From the NCBI GenBank assembly GCA_902492935.1, contig CABUNJ010000041.1, positions 1 to 9,308 of the forward strand: DNA of 9,308 nt. The letters are read 5' to 3'. Under the pieces are notes generated by a model that did no database searches, was not told where the DNA came from, and saw only the letters and a list, made by a program, of their open reading frames with translations. This document shows, piece after piece, positions 1 through 6,864 of the stretch; position 1 is the stretch's first letter; each line of letters starts with the position of its first letter. The stretch is from an uncultured Collinsella sp. (lineage in GTDB: Bacteria > Actinomycetota > Coriobacteriia > Coriobacteriales > Coriobacteriaceae). The position numbers and the translations under genes were made by a program.

Positions 1-55
1 GCGAAGAGCGTTGCTGCCTAGGCTAGCCCCTTGTCACACAAACTACCGAAGCCTC
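1..55 (+). repeat. Left arm of a perfect 55-bp terminal inverted repeat
   Basis: Bases 1-55 are the exact reverse complement of 9254-9308, with no mismatch. Identity stops at base 56, where the left side reads T and the right-arm equivalent reads C. The arm contains overlapping CCTAGG and GCTAGC palindromes (17-27) and a TTGTCA hexamer (31-36). Reading inward, two frames are closed inside the arm by TAG (19-21 and 24-26), and the third is closed just beyond it by TAA at 56-58. The repeat may extend outside the window. Exactly 55 bp at both ends also fits a contig bounded by one repeated k-mer (k=55 is a common SPAdes setting), so the true repeat length is unknown. Confidence 0.97.
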
Positions 56-59
56 TAAT
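31..59 (+). promoter_or_regulatory. Candidate promoter straddling the inner edge of the left repeat
   Basis: TTGTCA (31-36) and TCTAAT (54-59) each match the sigma-70 consensus at 5 of 6 positions and are separated by an ideal 17 bp. Transcription would start near base 66, only about 9 nt before the ATG at 75, giving a near-leaderless mRNA without a Shine-Dalgarno sequence. The -35 and the first two bases of the -10 lie in the repeat; the rest of the -10 is unique. The other arm keeps the -35 but gives TCCATT at the -10 position, a poor match. This is a sequence match only. Confidence 0.4.
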
Positions 60-74
60 AAGTTCACGTGTTGG

Positions 75-3000
75 ATGCCCTCGTTCCCCATTTTGTTCGA
101 TTTCTCGTTTGCCGGATACGTGCTGTTTGGCGGAGGATACAAACCAGCCAGCTATATGAACGATTCAGGCAATCCGGATCCGGAGTACTGGAAGAAATCG
201 CCGCGTGAGTCGGGCGCCAAACAGGCAAACCGTTACCTCGACGAGATGGAGGGGAAGTGGAATCAGTACAAAAGTATGAGTGCCGGTTCGGGCACCGATC
301 CAAGAAACACCAAGCTCCTTCGTCACCATTGCACGCCGCTGTTCACGATGGATATCGCCACACAGCTGTACGGCTCGCTCGCCTACGATTGGGTGGGCAA
401 AACCTGGGGTAACAACAACGACCCCGCATACGGCAATATTAAGGCCCTCTTCCAGGTAAGAACCGACCTCAATTGGACCGAGCAGTTTACCCTAGGACCG
501 GTGCCGTTTTTCCTAAACGTCAACCCCTGGGTGCTGGCAAAACTGGCGCTCGCCGTGGGCGCCCACACGCACGGTAGCGGCGCGGCGTTTTTCAAAAACA
601 TATCGCTCGACTATTCAAACACCTCGGGCTCGTTCACCATCCAGATCGGGCTTGCCGTCACCTTTGGCGCCGGCGTTGCAGGCGTCGCTTCGTCCGCCGT
701 GCGCGGCGCCGCATCCCTCACGCTGTTCATTGGGTACGAGAAGGCAGATGGACACCAGCTTCCGCGACTGCGCGTAGGTGCAGACGTCGATGTCGATGTG
801 ATACTCCAGTTCGTGATGTTCAAGTGGACCACCAAGGCTTGGTCGGGGTCGTGGCCCACACTCCTCGATTCGTGGAATATGTCGGTGAACAACGGCGACC
901 AGTATGTACTCCAGCGCTCTGAGCTCGCATTGGGTGGAGATACGCCCTATACACTAGATGCCTGCTTCGGCTCAGCCGGCAACGCCAAGGCGGGCGACGT
1001 TCCGCAATTTATCGCATCGGCCACCATTGTCACCAACGCCGAGCTGCTCGCGCGCGCCGAGGTTAAAGCCACTGCCGTAAACGCCGCGCCTGTCGCACGC
1101 GATTGGGAGCAAGCGGTCACGCGCATTGAACTCGAGGCAGATGTAGAAAGCGACGACACGGGACAGATCGAGCACTTCGTCCACGCACTGATGGAAAACG
1201 ACGAAAACGCCGCGCCGATGTATGAGTACACCTACATCGGCCAGGCAACGAACGCCGTTGCGGACCCCAACGCCAATTCTGCTGGTGTATCGGAGGACGA
1301 GCGTGGCGGCATCAAGCCCTCGAGCGACAACGTGCTGTTTTCCGGCGTGCTCAGCGAATCCCACATGAAGCTGACAATGATTGCCGGCGTAGAATGCCTG
1401 TTCCGTATCGCCTCGGTGCGCTACGGCGACAATGGCCGCTCGCGCCTAGTGGTGCACACAAAGGCAAGCGGCACGTGGTCTGCCCCCATGCCCGTGGACT
1501 TTCCCCTTGGGTTTGGCGAGAACGACGTGGAGCGTGACAGCATATACGATTACGACTTCGACGTGGTGGAATATACGGACGGAAGAGGAAACCAGGACGC
1601 CTACGTGCTGCTGGTCTCGGGCGAGCGCCCCGCCGGCGACAACACCCATTTCGATACGGCGAGCACATCCGGCATACTATCCGTTGTGCGCCTGCGCATA
1701 AGCAACGACGGAGCCCGCGTGATATCGCACACGTCGTGGCGCAGCATCTCGCGCGGCCGCCTTCAGGAGGATGGCTACCATTGCCTGCAGTGCCCACGCA
1801 TCACGGTGGGCAAGACGCTGGCCGACGGGCGCCTGTCGGGCGCTTACCTCCACCGCCGCGGAACCACCGCAGAGAAGGCGCTCGGCAGCGAGGCCGAGGC
1901 TGCACTGGAATGCTTTACCCTGTGGTCGGATGATTTGGGCGACAGCCTCACGTTCCGTCAGGTCCTCCGCTTTCCGCAGGCACCGTCGAGCATCGAGCTC
2001 GGCACGCCCGAGAATATCAACGGCAAAATGGTGGTGCCCGTTGCATACGAGACTGCAGGCGGTTGTGGCTGTGCATCGTACGCCGTGATCGGCCAGTCCA
2101 TCGCGGGTTGGGGCGTTATGTCGCCAGATGCCACAGTACCCCACGCGGTGCCGTGGCCGCAGCACACGGGCTTTTTGGCAACCGTCAACGAGCAACTGCA
2201 GCATATTACTTGGACGCGAGGCGCATCGGCATTTGCAACGCAGCCCGTGGGCGCCGCAGACTGTGGCCCGGCATCGTTTAGCGTAAGCAACAACGGCAGG
2301 TGCGTGCTCTATGTAGAGAACACCGATGGCAAGGTGGGACAAACCTACGACGAAGAAGGCAACCCGGCAGCAGTGATGGGCAAGCACTTCCGCATCTTCG
2401 CCAGCACCTTGGCAGGCGATCTGTTCACGGAGCCGTTCGTGATGTGCGAGCTGGACCATCCCGTCGATCAGATAACGACATTTTTGACGTCGGGAGGCAT
2501 GCTCTCCGCGCTCGCCACGCACATTGTGAGCGCAGAGAAGAGCGAGGCAGAGCTGCACGGCATCGAAGTGCCCTTGGTGGCGTGTGCCACTCCGACGGGC
2601 GCGGTCGCTACCTCGGGCGCGGTGGTGCCCGGAGCAGCAGGTGAATCCTTTATGGTCACGGTGCGAAACGACGGCAACACCTTGCTGACCGCCGGCACGA
2701 TCGATCTGTACCGAGAGGGCTCCAGCCAGCCGTTCTCCAGCGCATCCATCGGGTTCGGAGCGAATACACGCATGGCATCGATCTACGATCCGGAGCTCGC
2801 CGAGGATGCTTCGGCCAACGACATGACACACGTGAAGTACGCGCTCGAGACGCTGGGCGCACGTTTTGCGACGCACCCGCTGGTTGCTGACAATGGCAAC
2901 GCCGTGCTGGCACCAGGCTGCACGGCACAGTTCCGCATGAGCTTCGCCATTCCCGAGAGTTGGAGCGACGAAGTGGGCAAACGCGTAACGCTGTATGCGA

Positions 3001-3455
3001 AGGCACGTAATCTGGTGGCGCTCGATCCCGTAACGCTCGAGGAAATTCGACCGGGCGCAAACTCGGCGCTGGATGCCGTACTGCATGAGCTTCATGTGCC
3101 CGACGCGGCATGCGAACGCTCAGAAGTTCAGGTCGGCGTATGCGACAGCGCGGATACGACGGGACTTCACGACGCCCCGATGACGGTCGACGGCGATGGC
3201 GGCGCGAGCGGAGGTGGCTCCGGCGGAAGCAGCTCCGGTGGCGGCAGTGGCTCTGGCAGCGGCAAGGATCACGGCAATAGCAAGCGCCCCGGAAAAGCGG
3301 GCGCGCTTGCGGGCACGGGCGATGTCAACGCTCCCCTTACGGCAGCCGCTGCAGCACTCGCCGCAGCAGGCGCCGGCCTTATCGTCTACAGCACCCGCCG
3401 AACCGCCCTCGGACGCGGTGCCAGCGACGAAGCCGATGCGGATAGGTCCCACTAG
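75..3455 (+). CDS. LAxTG-anchored cell-surface protein, 5' end probably missing
   Basis: This is a 1126-residue wall-anchored surface protein of unknown ligand. The C-terminus is a classic sorting signal: a Gly/Ser linker (about 1042-1063), a basic stretch, LAGTGD at 1078-1083, a hydrophobic helix (about 1088-1105), then Arg-Arg and a hydrophilic tail. LAxTG is the motif attributed to class E sortases of high-GC Gram-positives. Residues about 855-985 resemble a CARDB/Ig-like beta-sandwich. Residues about 420-820 are beta-rich with repeating strand and turn patterns, possibly propeller-like, which is inference. About fifteen cysteines are scattered through it, including CxxC at 570-573 and CGC at 664-666. 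The N-terminus is hydrophobic (FPILFDFSFAGYVLF) but has no basic residues and no obvious cleavage site, so it is not a normal signal peptide. No Shine-Dalgarno precedes the ATG. The frame is open back to 27 and stops at TAG 24-26 inside the repeat. I think the native 5' end was lost or separated at the repeat; a leaderless start at 75 is the alternative. Confidence 0.8.
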   Translation: MPSFPILFDFSFAGYVLFGGGYKPASYMNDSGNPDPEYWKKSPRESGAKQANRYLDEMEGKWNQYKSMSAGSGTDPRNTKLLRHHCTPLFTMDIATQLYGSLAYDWVGKTWGNNNDPAYGNIKALFQVRTDLNWTEQFTLGPVPFFLNVNPWVLAKLALAVGAHTHGSGAAFFKNISLDYSNTSGSFTIQIGLAVTFGAGVAGVASSAVRGAASLTLFIGYEKADGHQLPRLRVGADVDVDVILQFVMFKWTTKAWSGSWPTLLDSWNMSVNNGDQYVLQRSELALGGDTPYTLDACFGSAGNAKAGDVPQFIASATIVTNAELLARAEVKATAVNAAPVARDWEQAVTRIELEADVESDDTGQIEHFVHALMENDENAAPMYEYTYIGQATNAVADPNANSAGVSEDERGGIKPSSDNVLFSGVLSESHMKLTMIAGVECLFRIASVRYGDNGRSRLVVHTKASGTWSAPMPVDFPLGFGENDVERDSIYDYDFDVVEYTDGRGNQDAYVLLVSGERPAGDNTHFDTASTSGILSVVRLRISNDGARVISHTSWRSISRGRLQEDGYHCLQCPRITVGKTLADGRLSGAYLHRRGTTAEKALGSEAEAALECFTLWSDDLGDSLTFRQVLRFPQAPSSIELGTPENINGKMVVPVAYETAGGCGCASYAVIGQSIAGWGVMSPDATVPHAVPWPQHTGFLATVNEQLQHITWTRGASAFATQPVGAADCGPASFSVSNNGRCVLYVENTDGKVGQTYDEEGNPAAVMGKHFRIFASTLAGDLFTEPFVMCELDHPVDQITTFLTSGGMLSALATHIVSAEKSEAELHGIEVPLVACATPTGAVATSGAVVPGAAGESFMVTVRNDGNTLLTAGTIDLYREGSSQPFSSASIGFGANTRMASIYDPELAEDASANDMTHVKYALETLGARFATHPLVADNGNAVLAPGCTAQFRMSFAIPESWSDEVGKRVTLYAKARNLVALDPVTLEEIRPGANSALDAVLHELHVPDAACERSEVQVGVCDSADTTGLHDAPMTVDGDGGASGGGSGGSSSGGGSGSGSGKDHGNSKRPGKAGALAGTGDVNAPLTAAAAALAAAGAGLIVYSTRRTALGRGASDEADADRSH

Positions 3456-3503
3456 CTCTCAGCCGCTTTTGTGGGGGGCGCTGACCCTGCTCATCGAACA
3501 TCA

Positions 3504-3539
3504 AATGGGCTGGTTCTGGATACCCAGAGCCAGCCCATT
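3504..3539. terminator. Hairpin between converging genes, probable bidirectional terminator
   Basis: The arms 3504-3519 and 3524-3539 form a 16-bp stem with one G-U wobble around a 4-nt loop (ATAC). It lies 48 bp after the surface-protein stop codon and 5 bp before the stop of the converging membrane-protein gene. Neither strand has a strong T-tract; the leftward strand continues TTGATGTT. Terminator function is inferred from position and stem strength. Confidence 0.6.
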
Positions 3540-3544
3540 ACGCA

Positions 3545-4129
3545 TTAGATGTCGTCAGAGGAGTTGAGTTCTGCCTCGAGCTTGGCACGGCGTCTTTTCG
3601 CCGTGAAAAACGTTGCGCACAGGACAGCAAACGTTGCCGCGAAAATCGTCGCGCCGCAGAACACGCCCGTGGCCAGGTTCGCCAGCCAAAAGACGCTTTC
3701 GAGCGGTACGATCTGCGCCTCAGCGATACAGCGCATTGCGGCAATAACAAGCGCGAACGCGGCGCCGCTAAGACCGCTGACAAGCAGGAAATATCCAACA
3801 GGAAGATGCTCGGTTTGCCCAAAACGATTGGTATCGACATAGCCCTTCCGCGTTTGCAGTCCTGCGCAAATCAACATCACGAGAACGAGCCACAAATACA
3901 TGGCTGCCTCGAACGGCGTTGCAAAGCCATGCGGCATTTCACTGGCGTCGCCGTGAACCCACGCAACCTGTCGAGCTATAAACTGGTAGAAAAAGATCAT
4001 CAACATGCCAAACGAAAGCAGCACGAAACCAATCTTGTAGATCTTCGCGCTCTCAGCCTCCAGGCGCTCATCCTTTGGGCCGGCATATTCACGCCACTTT
4101 TGCACGAGTTTTAAATCTTCAAATTTCAT
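3545..4129 (-). CDS. Four-helix membrane protein paired with an Xre regulator
   Basis: This 194-residue integral membrane protein is not recognised by name. After a charged cytoplasmic-looking N-terminus with a KDERLEAESAKI segment (19-30), hydrophobic stretches occur at about 31-51, 74-92, 111-133 and 146-175, followed by a basic KRRRAK (178-183) and an acidic tail. The basic residues flanking helices 1, 2 and 4 suggest both termini are inside. The DER motif followed by paired helices resembles small DUF membrane proteins (DUF6773/DUF3796-like) often encoded beside short Xre regulators, but I cannot confirm the family. The start is firm: AGGAG lies 6 nt before the ATG. The regulator's TAG stop overlaps that AGGAG, so the two are co-transcribed and probably translationally coupled. 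Plausible roles are sensing or antagonising the regulator or acting in envelope stress; none is shown by the sequence. Confidence 0.85.
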   Translation of the reverse strand: MKFEDLKLVQKWREYAGPKDERLEAESAKIYKIGFVLLSFGMLMIFFYQFIARQVAWVHGDASEMPHGFATPFEAAMYLWLVLVMLICAGLQTRKGYVDTNRFGQTEHLPVGYFLLVSGLSGAAFALVIAAMRCIAEAQIVPLESVFWLANLATGVFCGATIFAATFAVLCATFFTAKRRRAKLEAELNSSDDI

Positions 4130-4138
4130 AGCGAACTC

Positions 4139-4369
4139 CTAAAGAGCGTCAGGGTCGACGTCGCTCTCGTCCTCCCAAAACAAGTCGTTCAACGTAACGC
4201 GTAGCGCTTTACAGATTGCCACGCACAAATTGAGCGTGGGGTTGTAGCCGCCCGCCTCGATCAGGCCGATGGTCTGGCGCGTAACGCCCACGGCTTGGGC
4301 TAAATCGGCTTGCGAAAGGCCAGCCGCCGCGCGCGCCGCCTTCATGCGGAGGTTCTTTTTGCCCGGCAT
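4139..4369 (-). CDS. Small Xre/Cro-family HTH transcriptional regulator
   Basis: The product is 76 residues, essentially a single HTH_3 DNA-binding domain. GLSQADLAQAVGV (17-29) forms the first helices of the motif, TRQTIGLIEAG (30-40) the recognition helix, and GYNPTLNLCVAICKAL (41-56) the conserved scaffold, ending in LNDLFWEDE as in YozG-like short regulators. There is no ligand-binding domain. I chose the ATG at 4369 because AAAGGA lies 5 nt upstream. An in-frame ATG at 4429 would add 20 residues, but it lies inside the -10/-35 spacer of the gene's own promoter, upstream of the predicted transcription start. The gene is followed without a gap by the membrane-protein gene. Half-sites around its promoter suggest autoregulation, which is inference. 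Confidence 0.9.
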   Translation of the reverse strand: MPGKKNLRMKAARAAAGLSQADLAQAVGVTRQTIGLIEAGGYNPTLNLCVAICKALRVTLNDLFWEDESDVDPDAL

Positions 4370-4390
4370 GGAGTTCCTTTCGTCGTAATG

Positions 4391-4479
4391 GACAGATATC
4401 CGTTGCAACATGACAGAAATATATTGCATCTATCAGAAGATGTCAACTATATCTGTCATTATGAAAACCATGTCTGTCA
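4391..4479. promoter_or_regulatory. Cluster of four TGACAG-type half-sites, putative Xre operator
   Basis: Four copies of one motif surround the promoter. Two read rightward: GACAGATAT (4391-4399) and TGACAGAAAT (4411-4420). Two read inverted: ATATCTGTCA (4449-4458) and CTGTCA (4474-4479, within ATGTCTGTCAT). The first and third are a perfect 9-bp inverted pair. The sites lie in the leader, next to the -10, and upstream of the -35, as expected for repressor control of this promoter. The adjacent HTH protein is the obvious candidate, but binding is inferred. Confidence 0.5.
4418..4446 (-). promoter_or_regulatory. Near-consensus promoter of the regulator/membrane-protein operon
   Basis: On the minus strand, a perfect TTGACA (4446-4441) is followed after exactly 17 bp by TATATT (4423-4418), a 5 of 6 match to TATAAT. 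Initiation is expected near 4411, leaving a leader of about 40 nt before the ATG at 4369. Such a strong promoter for a regulator gene normally implies repression, in keeping with the half-sites around it. Confidence 0.75.
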
Positions 4480-4519
4480 TCGCCATGCAGACATACCAAT
4501 TTCAATTCGCTATTCAAAC

Positions 4520-4556
4520 TTACTCGGACAAAACCGACTCGGGTTTCTCCGAGTAA
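4520..4556. promoter_or_regulatory. Mutually exclusive hairpins upstream of the topoisomerase operon
   Basis: ACTCGG occurs twice (4522-4527 and 4537-4542), and both copies can pair with the single CCGAGT at 4549-4554. The outer pairing TTACTCGG/CCGAGTAA (4520-4527 with 4549-4556) also allows a nested AAACC/GGTTT stem (4531-4535 with 4542-4546). The short pairing instead gives a 6-bp stem with a 6-nt loop. On the minus strand the short stem is followed by CGGTTTT, so it could also be a weak terminator. Function is unknown. Confidence 0.35.
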
Positions 4557-4569
4557 ACGTGATTGATAG

Positions 4570-4617
4570 TCGATCGATGTGCCCGCTCGTGCGATCAGCA
4601 TCGTTCGATTTTTGTTT
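4570..4617 (+). terminator. Terminator-like hairpin with T-tract in the intergenic region
   Basis: Bases 4570-4579 pair with 4599-4608, with one T-T mismatch, around a 19-nt loop. They are followed by TTTTTGTTT (4609-4617). This resembles a Rho-independent terminator for rightward transcription, although no gene ends here. The large loop makes it a weak call. Confidence 0.3.
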
Positions 4618-4738
4618 AGTAAAACTAGATCCCTATTAAATAAAATTCATCTGTATCCAAATTTGTTTAACAATGCCGCGCTACCACTAAACACTATCCC
4701 TGTTAATCCGAACGGTTGTTCGATGGATTTCGTGTTGG

Positions 4739-4767
4739 TTGGAATCGTCTGTGGGCTGGGCTATGCT
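4739..4767 (+). promoter_or_regulatory. Candidate promoter of the topoisomerase operon
   Basis: TTGGAA (4739-4744) and TATGCT (4762-4767) are separated by 17 bp; each matches the consensus at 4 of 6 positions, and the -10 fits the actinobacterial TAnnnT pattern. Transcription would begin near 4774, giving a leader of roughly 48 nt. No other pair in the last 150 bp before the gene fits better. Confidence 0.4.
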
Positions 4768-4821
4768 ACCTTGACTATCTATATGACTTAAACGCAGCAA
4801 AGGAGCATCGAGAGAGCGAGC

Positions 4822-6819
4822 ATGGCAAAAAACACCGCAAACTATGGTAACGACAGTATTCGTCAGCTCAAGGACGAGGAGCGCGTACGCCTGCGCCCCG
4901 CCGTCATCTTTGGCTCGGACGGGCTCGACGGTTGCGCGCATGCCGCCTTCGAGATCCTGTCCAACGCCGTTGACGAGGCGCGCCAGGGCTACGGCAAGCT
5001 CATCACCCTTACCGCCTTTCGCGATGGCTCCATTCAGGTAGAGGACAATGGCCGTGGCTGCCCGCTCGACTGGAACCCTTCCGAGAAGCGCTTTAACTGG
5101 GAGCTCGTCTTCTGTGAGCTCTACGCCGGTGGCAAGTATAACAACAACCAGGGCGGCGACTACGACTTCTCGCTCGGCACCAACGGCCTGGGCTCCTGCG
5201 CGACTCAGTACGCTTCAGAGTACATGGACGTCACCGTCTGGCGTGACGGTAACAAGTACTCCTTACACTTTAAGAAGGGCAAGGTCGTCGGCGCCAAGAA
5301 GAAGGCACTCGAGATTGAGCCCAGCGACGAGAACCGCACCGGCACAACCATCAAGTGGCGTCCCGATCTTGAGGTCTTTACCTCGATTAGCATTCCCCAC
5401 GATTGGTATCGCGAGACCATGCGCCGTCAGGCCGTGGTCAACGCCAACGTGACCTTCCGCCTGCGCATCGAAGGCGACGATGGCGAGTTTTCCGAAGAGG
5501 ACTTTTGCTATCCCAAGGGCATCGAAGACTACGTGCTCGAGAAGGTCGGTACCGACTACCTCACCGAGCCCTTCTTTATCGAGGCTGACCGTCGCGGTCG
5601 CGATCGCGAGGACCTGCCCGACTACAACGTAAAGATCACCGCGTGCATGTGCTTCTCGCGCACCTTCATGATGCAGGAGTACTACCACAACTCGTCGTGG
5701 CTCGAGAACGGCGGCTCGCCCGAGAAGGCGGCCCGTAGCGCTCTGACCAGCGCCATCGATGCTTATATTAAGCAACAGGGCAAGTACAACAAAAACGAGA
5801 GCGGCATCAAATGGCAGGACGTCCAGGACTGCCTAGTGCTGGTGACCAACTGCTTCTCCACCCAGACGTCCTACGAAAATCAGACTAAGAAGGCCATCAA
5901 TAACCGCTTTATCCAGCAGGCCATGACGGCCTTCTTTAAGGAGCGCCTCTCGACTTACCTGATCGAGAACAAAGACGCTGCCAACAAGATCATGGAGCAG
6001 GTGCTCATCAACAAGCGTTCGCGCGAGAACGCCGAGAAGACGCGCCAGAGCATCAAAACCAACCTGCAGCAGAAGACAGACATGGCCAACCGCGTGCAGA
6101 AGTTCATCGACTGCCGCTCCAAAGATAAGAACCGTCGCGAGATCTACATCGTAGAGGGCGATTCGGCAGCAGGCGCCATTCGCACGTCGCGCGATGCCGA
6201 GTTCCAGGGTGTTATGCCCGTCCGCGGCAAGATCCTCAACTGCCTAAAGGAGGATTATCCGCGCATCTTTAAGTCCGACATCATCATGGACCTCATGCGC
6301 GTGCTGGGCTGCGGCGTGGAGATCAAAGACAAGCGCATCAAGAACCTTGGCGCCTTCGACCTGGACAACCTCAACTGGAACAAGGTCATTATCTGTACGG
6401 ACGCCGACGTCGACGGTTATCACATCCGCACGCTTGTGCTCACCATGCTCTACCGCCTGGTGCCCACGCTTATCGACGAGGGCTACGTGTATATCGCCGA
6501 ATCGCCGCTCTACGAGATCAACTGCAAAGAGAAGACCTACTTTGCCTACACCGAGCTCGAGAAGAACGGCATCCTCAAGGAGATTGGCGACCAAAAGTGC
6601 TCCATCAACCGCTCCAAGGGTCTTGGTGAGAACGATCCGGACATGATGTGGCTCACCACCATGAACCCCGAGACGCGCCGTCTGATCAAGGTGGAGCCCG
6701 AGGACGTCACCAAGATGGAAACCATGTTCAACCTGTTGCTGGGCAACGACGAGGCGGGCCGCAAGCGCCATATCTCGGAGCACGGCAAGGAATACCTGGA
6801 CCAGTTGGACCTGCAGTAG
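4822..6819 (+). CDS. Type IIA topoisomerase B subunit, divergent ParE/GyrB-like
   Basis: This is the ATPase and TOPRIM subunit of a heterotetrameric A2B2 topoisomerase. At 665 residues it is ParE-sized rather than long GyrB-sized. GHKL ATPase: E44, N48 and D51 in FEILSNAVDEA; D75-x-G77-x-G79; YAGGKYNN (101-108); GTNGLG (119-124) replacing the usual GLHGVG; and GTTIKWRPD (174-182). Transducer: QTKK (354-357) carries the ATP-contacting Gln and Lys. TOPRIM: EGDSAAG (445-451) with catalytic E445, PVRGKILN (466-473), and the metal triad D527, D529, D531 in TDADVDGYHI. RSKGLGE (598-604) and TTMNPETRR complete it. The N-terminal RPAVIFGS in place of RPGMYIG marks a clade apart from housekeeping GyrB. 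The ATG is the first possible start after an in-frame TAA at 4789. AAAGGAG lies 16 nt upstream, unusually far, while GAGAG sits closer. The A-subunit gene follows after 45 bp. Whether it acts as gyrase or topoisomerase IV cannot be read from this subunit alone. Confidence 0.95.
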   Translation: MAKNTANYGNDSIRQLKDEERVRLRPAVIFGSDGLDGCAHAAFEILSNAVDEARQGYGKLITLTAFRDGSIQVEDNGRGCPLDWNPSEKRFNWELVFCELYAGGKYNNNQGGDYDFSLGTNGLGSCATQYASEYMDVTVWRDGNKYSLHFKKGKVVGAKKKALEIEPSDENRTGTTIKWRPDLEVFTSISIPHDWYRETMRRQAVVNANVTFRLRIEGDDGEFSEEDFCYPKGIEDYVLEKVGTDYLTEPFFIEADRRGRDREDLPDYNVKITACMCFSRTFMMQEYYHNSSWLENGGSPEKAARSALTSAIDAYIKQQGKYNKNESGIKWQDVQDCLVLVTNCFSTQTSYENQTKKAINNRFIQQAMTAFFKERLSTYLIENKDAANKIMEQVLINKRSRENAEKTRQSIKTNLQQKTDMANRVQKFIDCRSKDKNRREIYIVEGDSAAGAIRTSRDAEFQGVMPVRGKILNCLKEDYPRIFKSDIIMDLMRVLGCGVEIKDKRIKNLGAFDLDNLNWNKVIICTDADVDGYHIRTLVLTMLYRLVPTLIDEGYVYIAESPLYEINCKEKTYFAYTELEKNGILKEIGDQKCSINRSKGLGENDPDMMWLTTMNPETRRLIKVEPEDVTKMETMFNLLLGNDEAGRKRHISEHGKEYLDQLDLQ

Positions 6820-6864
6820 CAGCAAATCGATAACGACGGCCCTTAAGAAGTTCAAGAGGATATC

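Larger units (their letters stand above)
4480..4738. other. AT-rich intergenic stretch with hairpins, no convincing gene
   Basis: The divergent gap between the regulator and the topoisomerase operon is clearly richer in A and T than the flanking genes. I find no open frame here with a ribosome binding site or protein-like composition. It contains an overlapping hairpin set at 4520-4556, a terminator-like hairpin at 4570-4617, a small palindrome TTGTT-T-AACAA (4663-4673), and a 5-bp stem CGAAC/GTTCG with a GGTT loop (4709-4722). Confidence 0.6.

Noticed and set aside
1677..3095. Long open frame of 472 codons on the minus strand inside the surface-protein gene
   Set aside because: It is fully antisense to a coherent wall-anchored protein, its translation is rich in Arg, His and Cys without domain character, and no convincing ribosome binding site was seen. 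It is typical of high-GC antisense frames.
4370..4429. N-terminal extension of the HTH regulator to an upstream ATG at 4429
   Set aside because: The extra 20 codons overlap the operon's promoter and lie upstream of the predicted transcription start; the ATG at 4369 has a proper ribosome binding site.
4579..4791. Possible 70-residue small protein in the divergent intergenic region
   Set aside because: It has no ribosome binding site, no family resemblance, and would run through the terminator-like hairpin and the candidate topoisomerase promoter.
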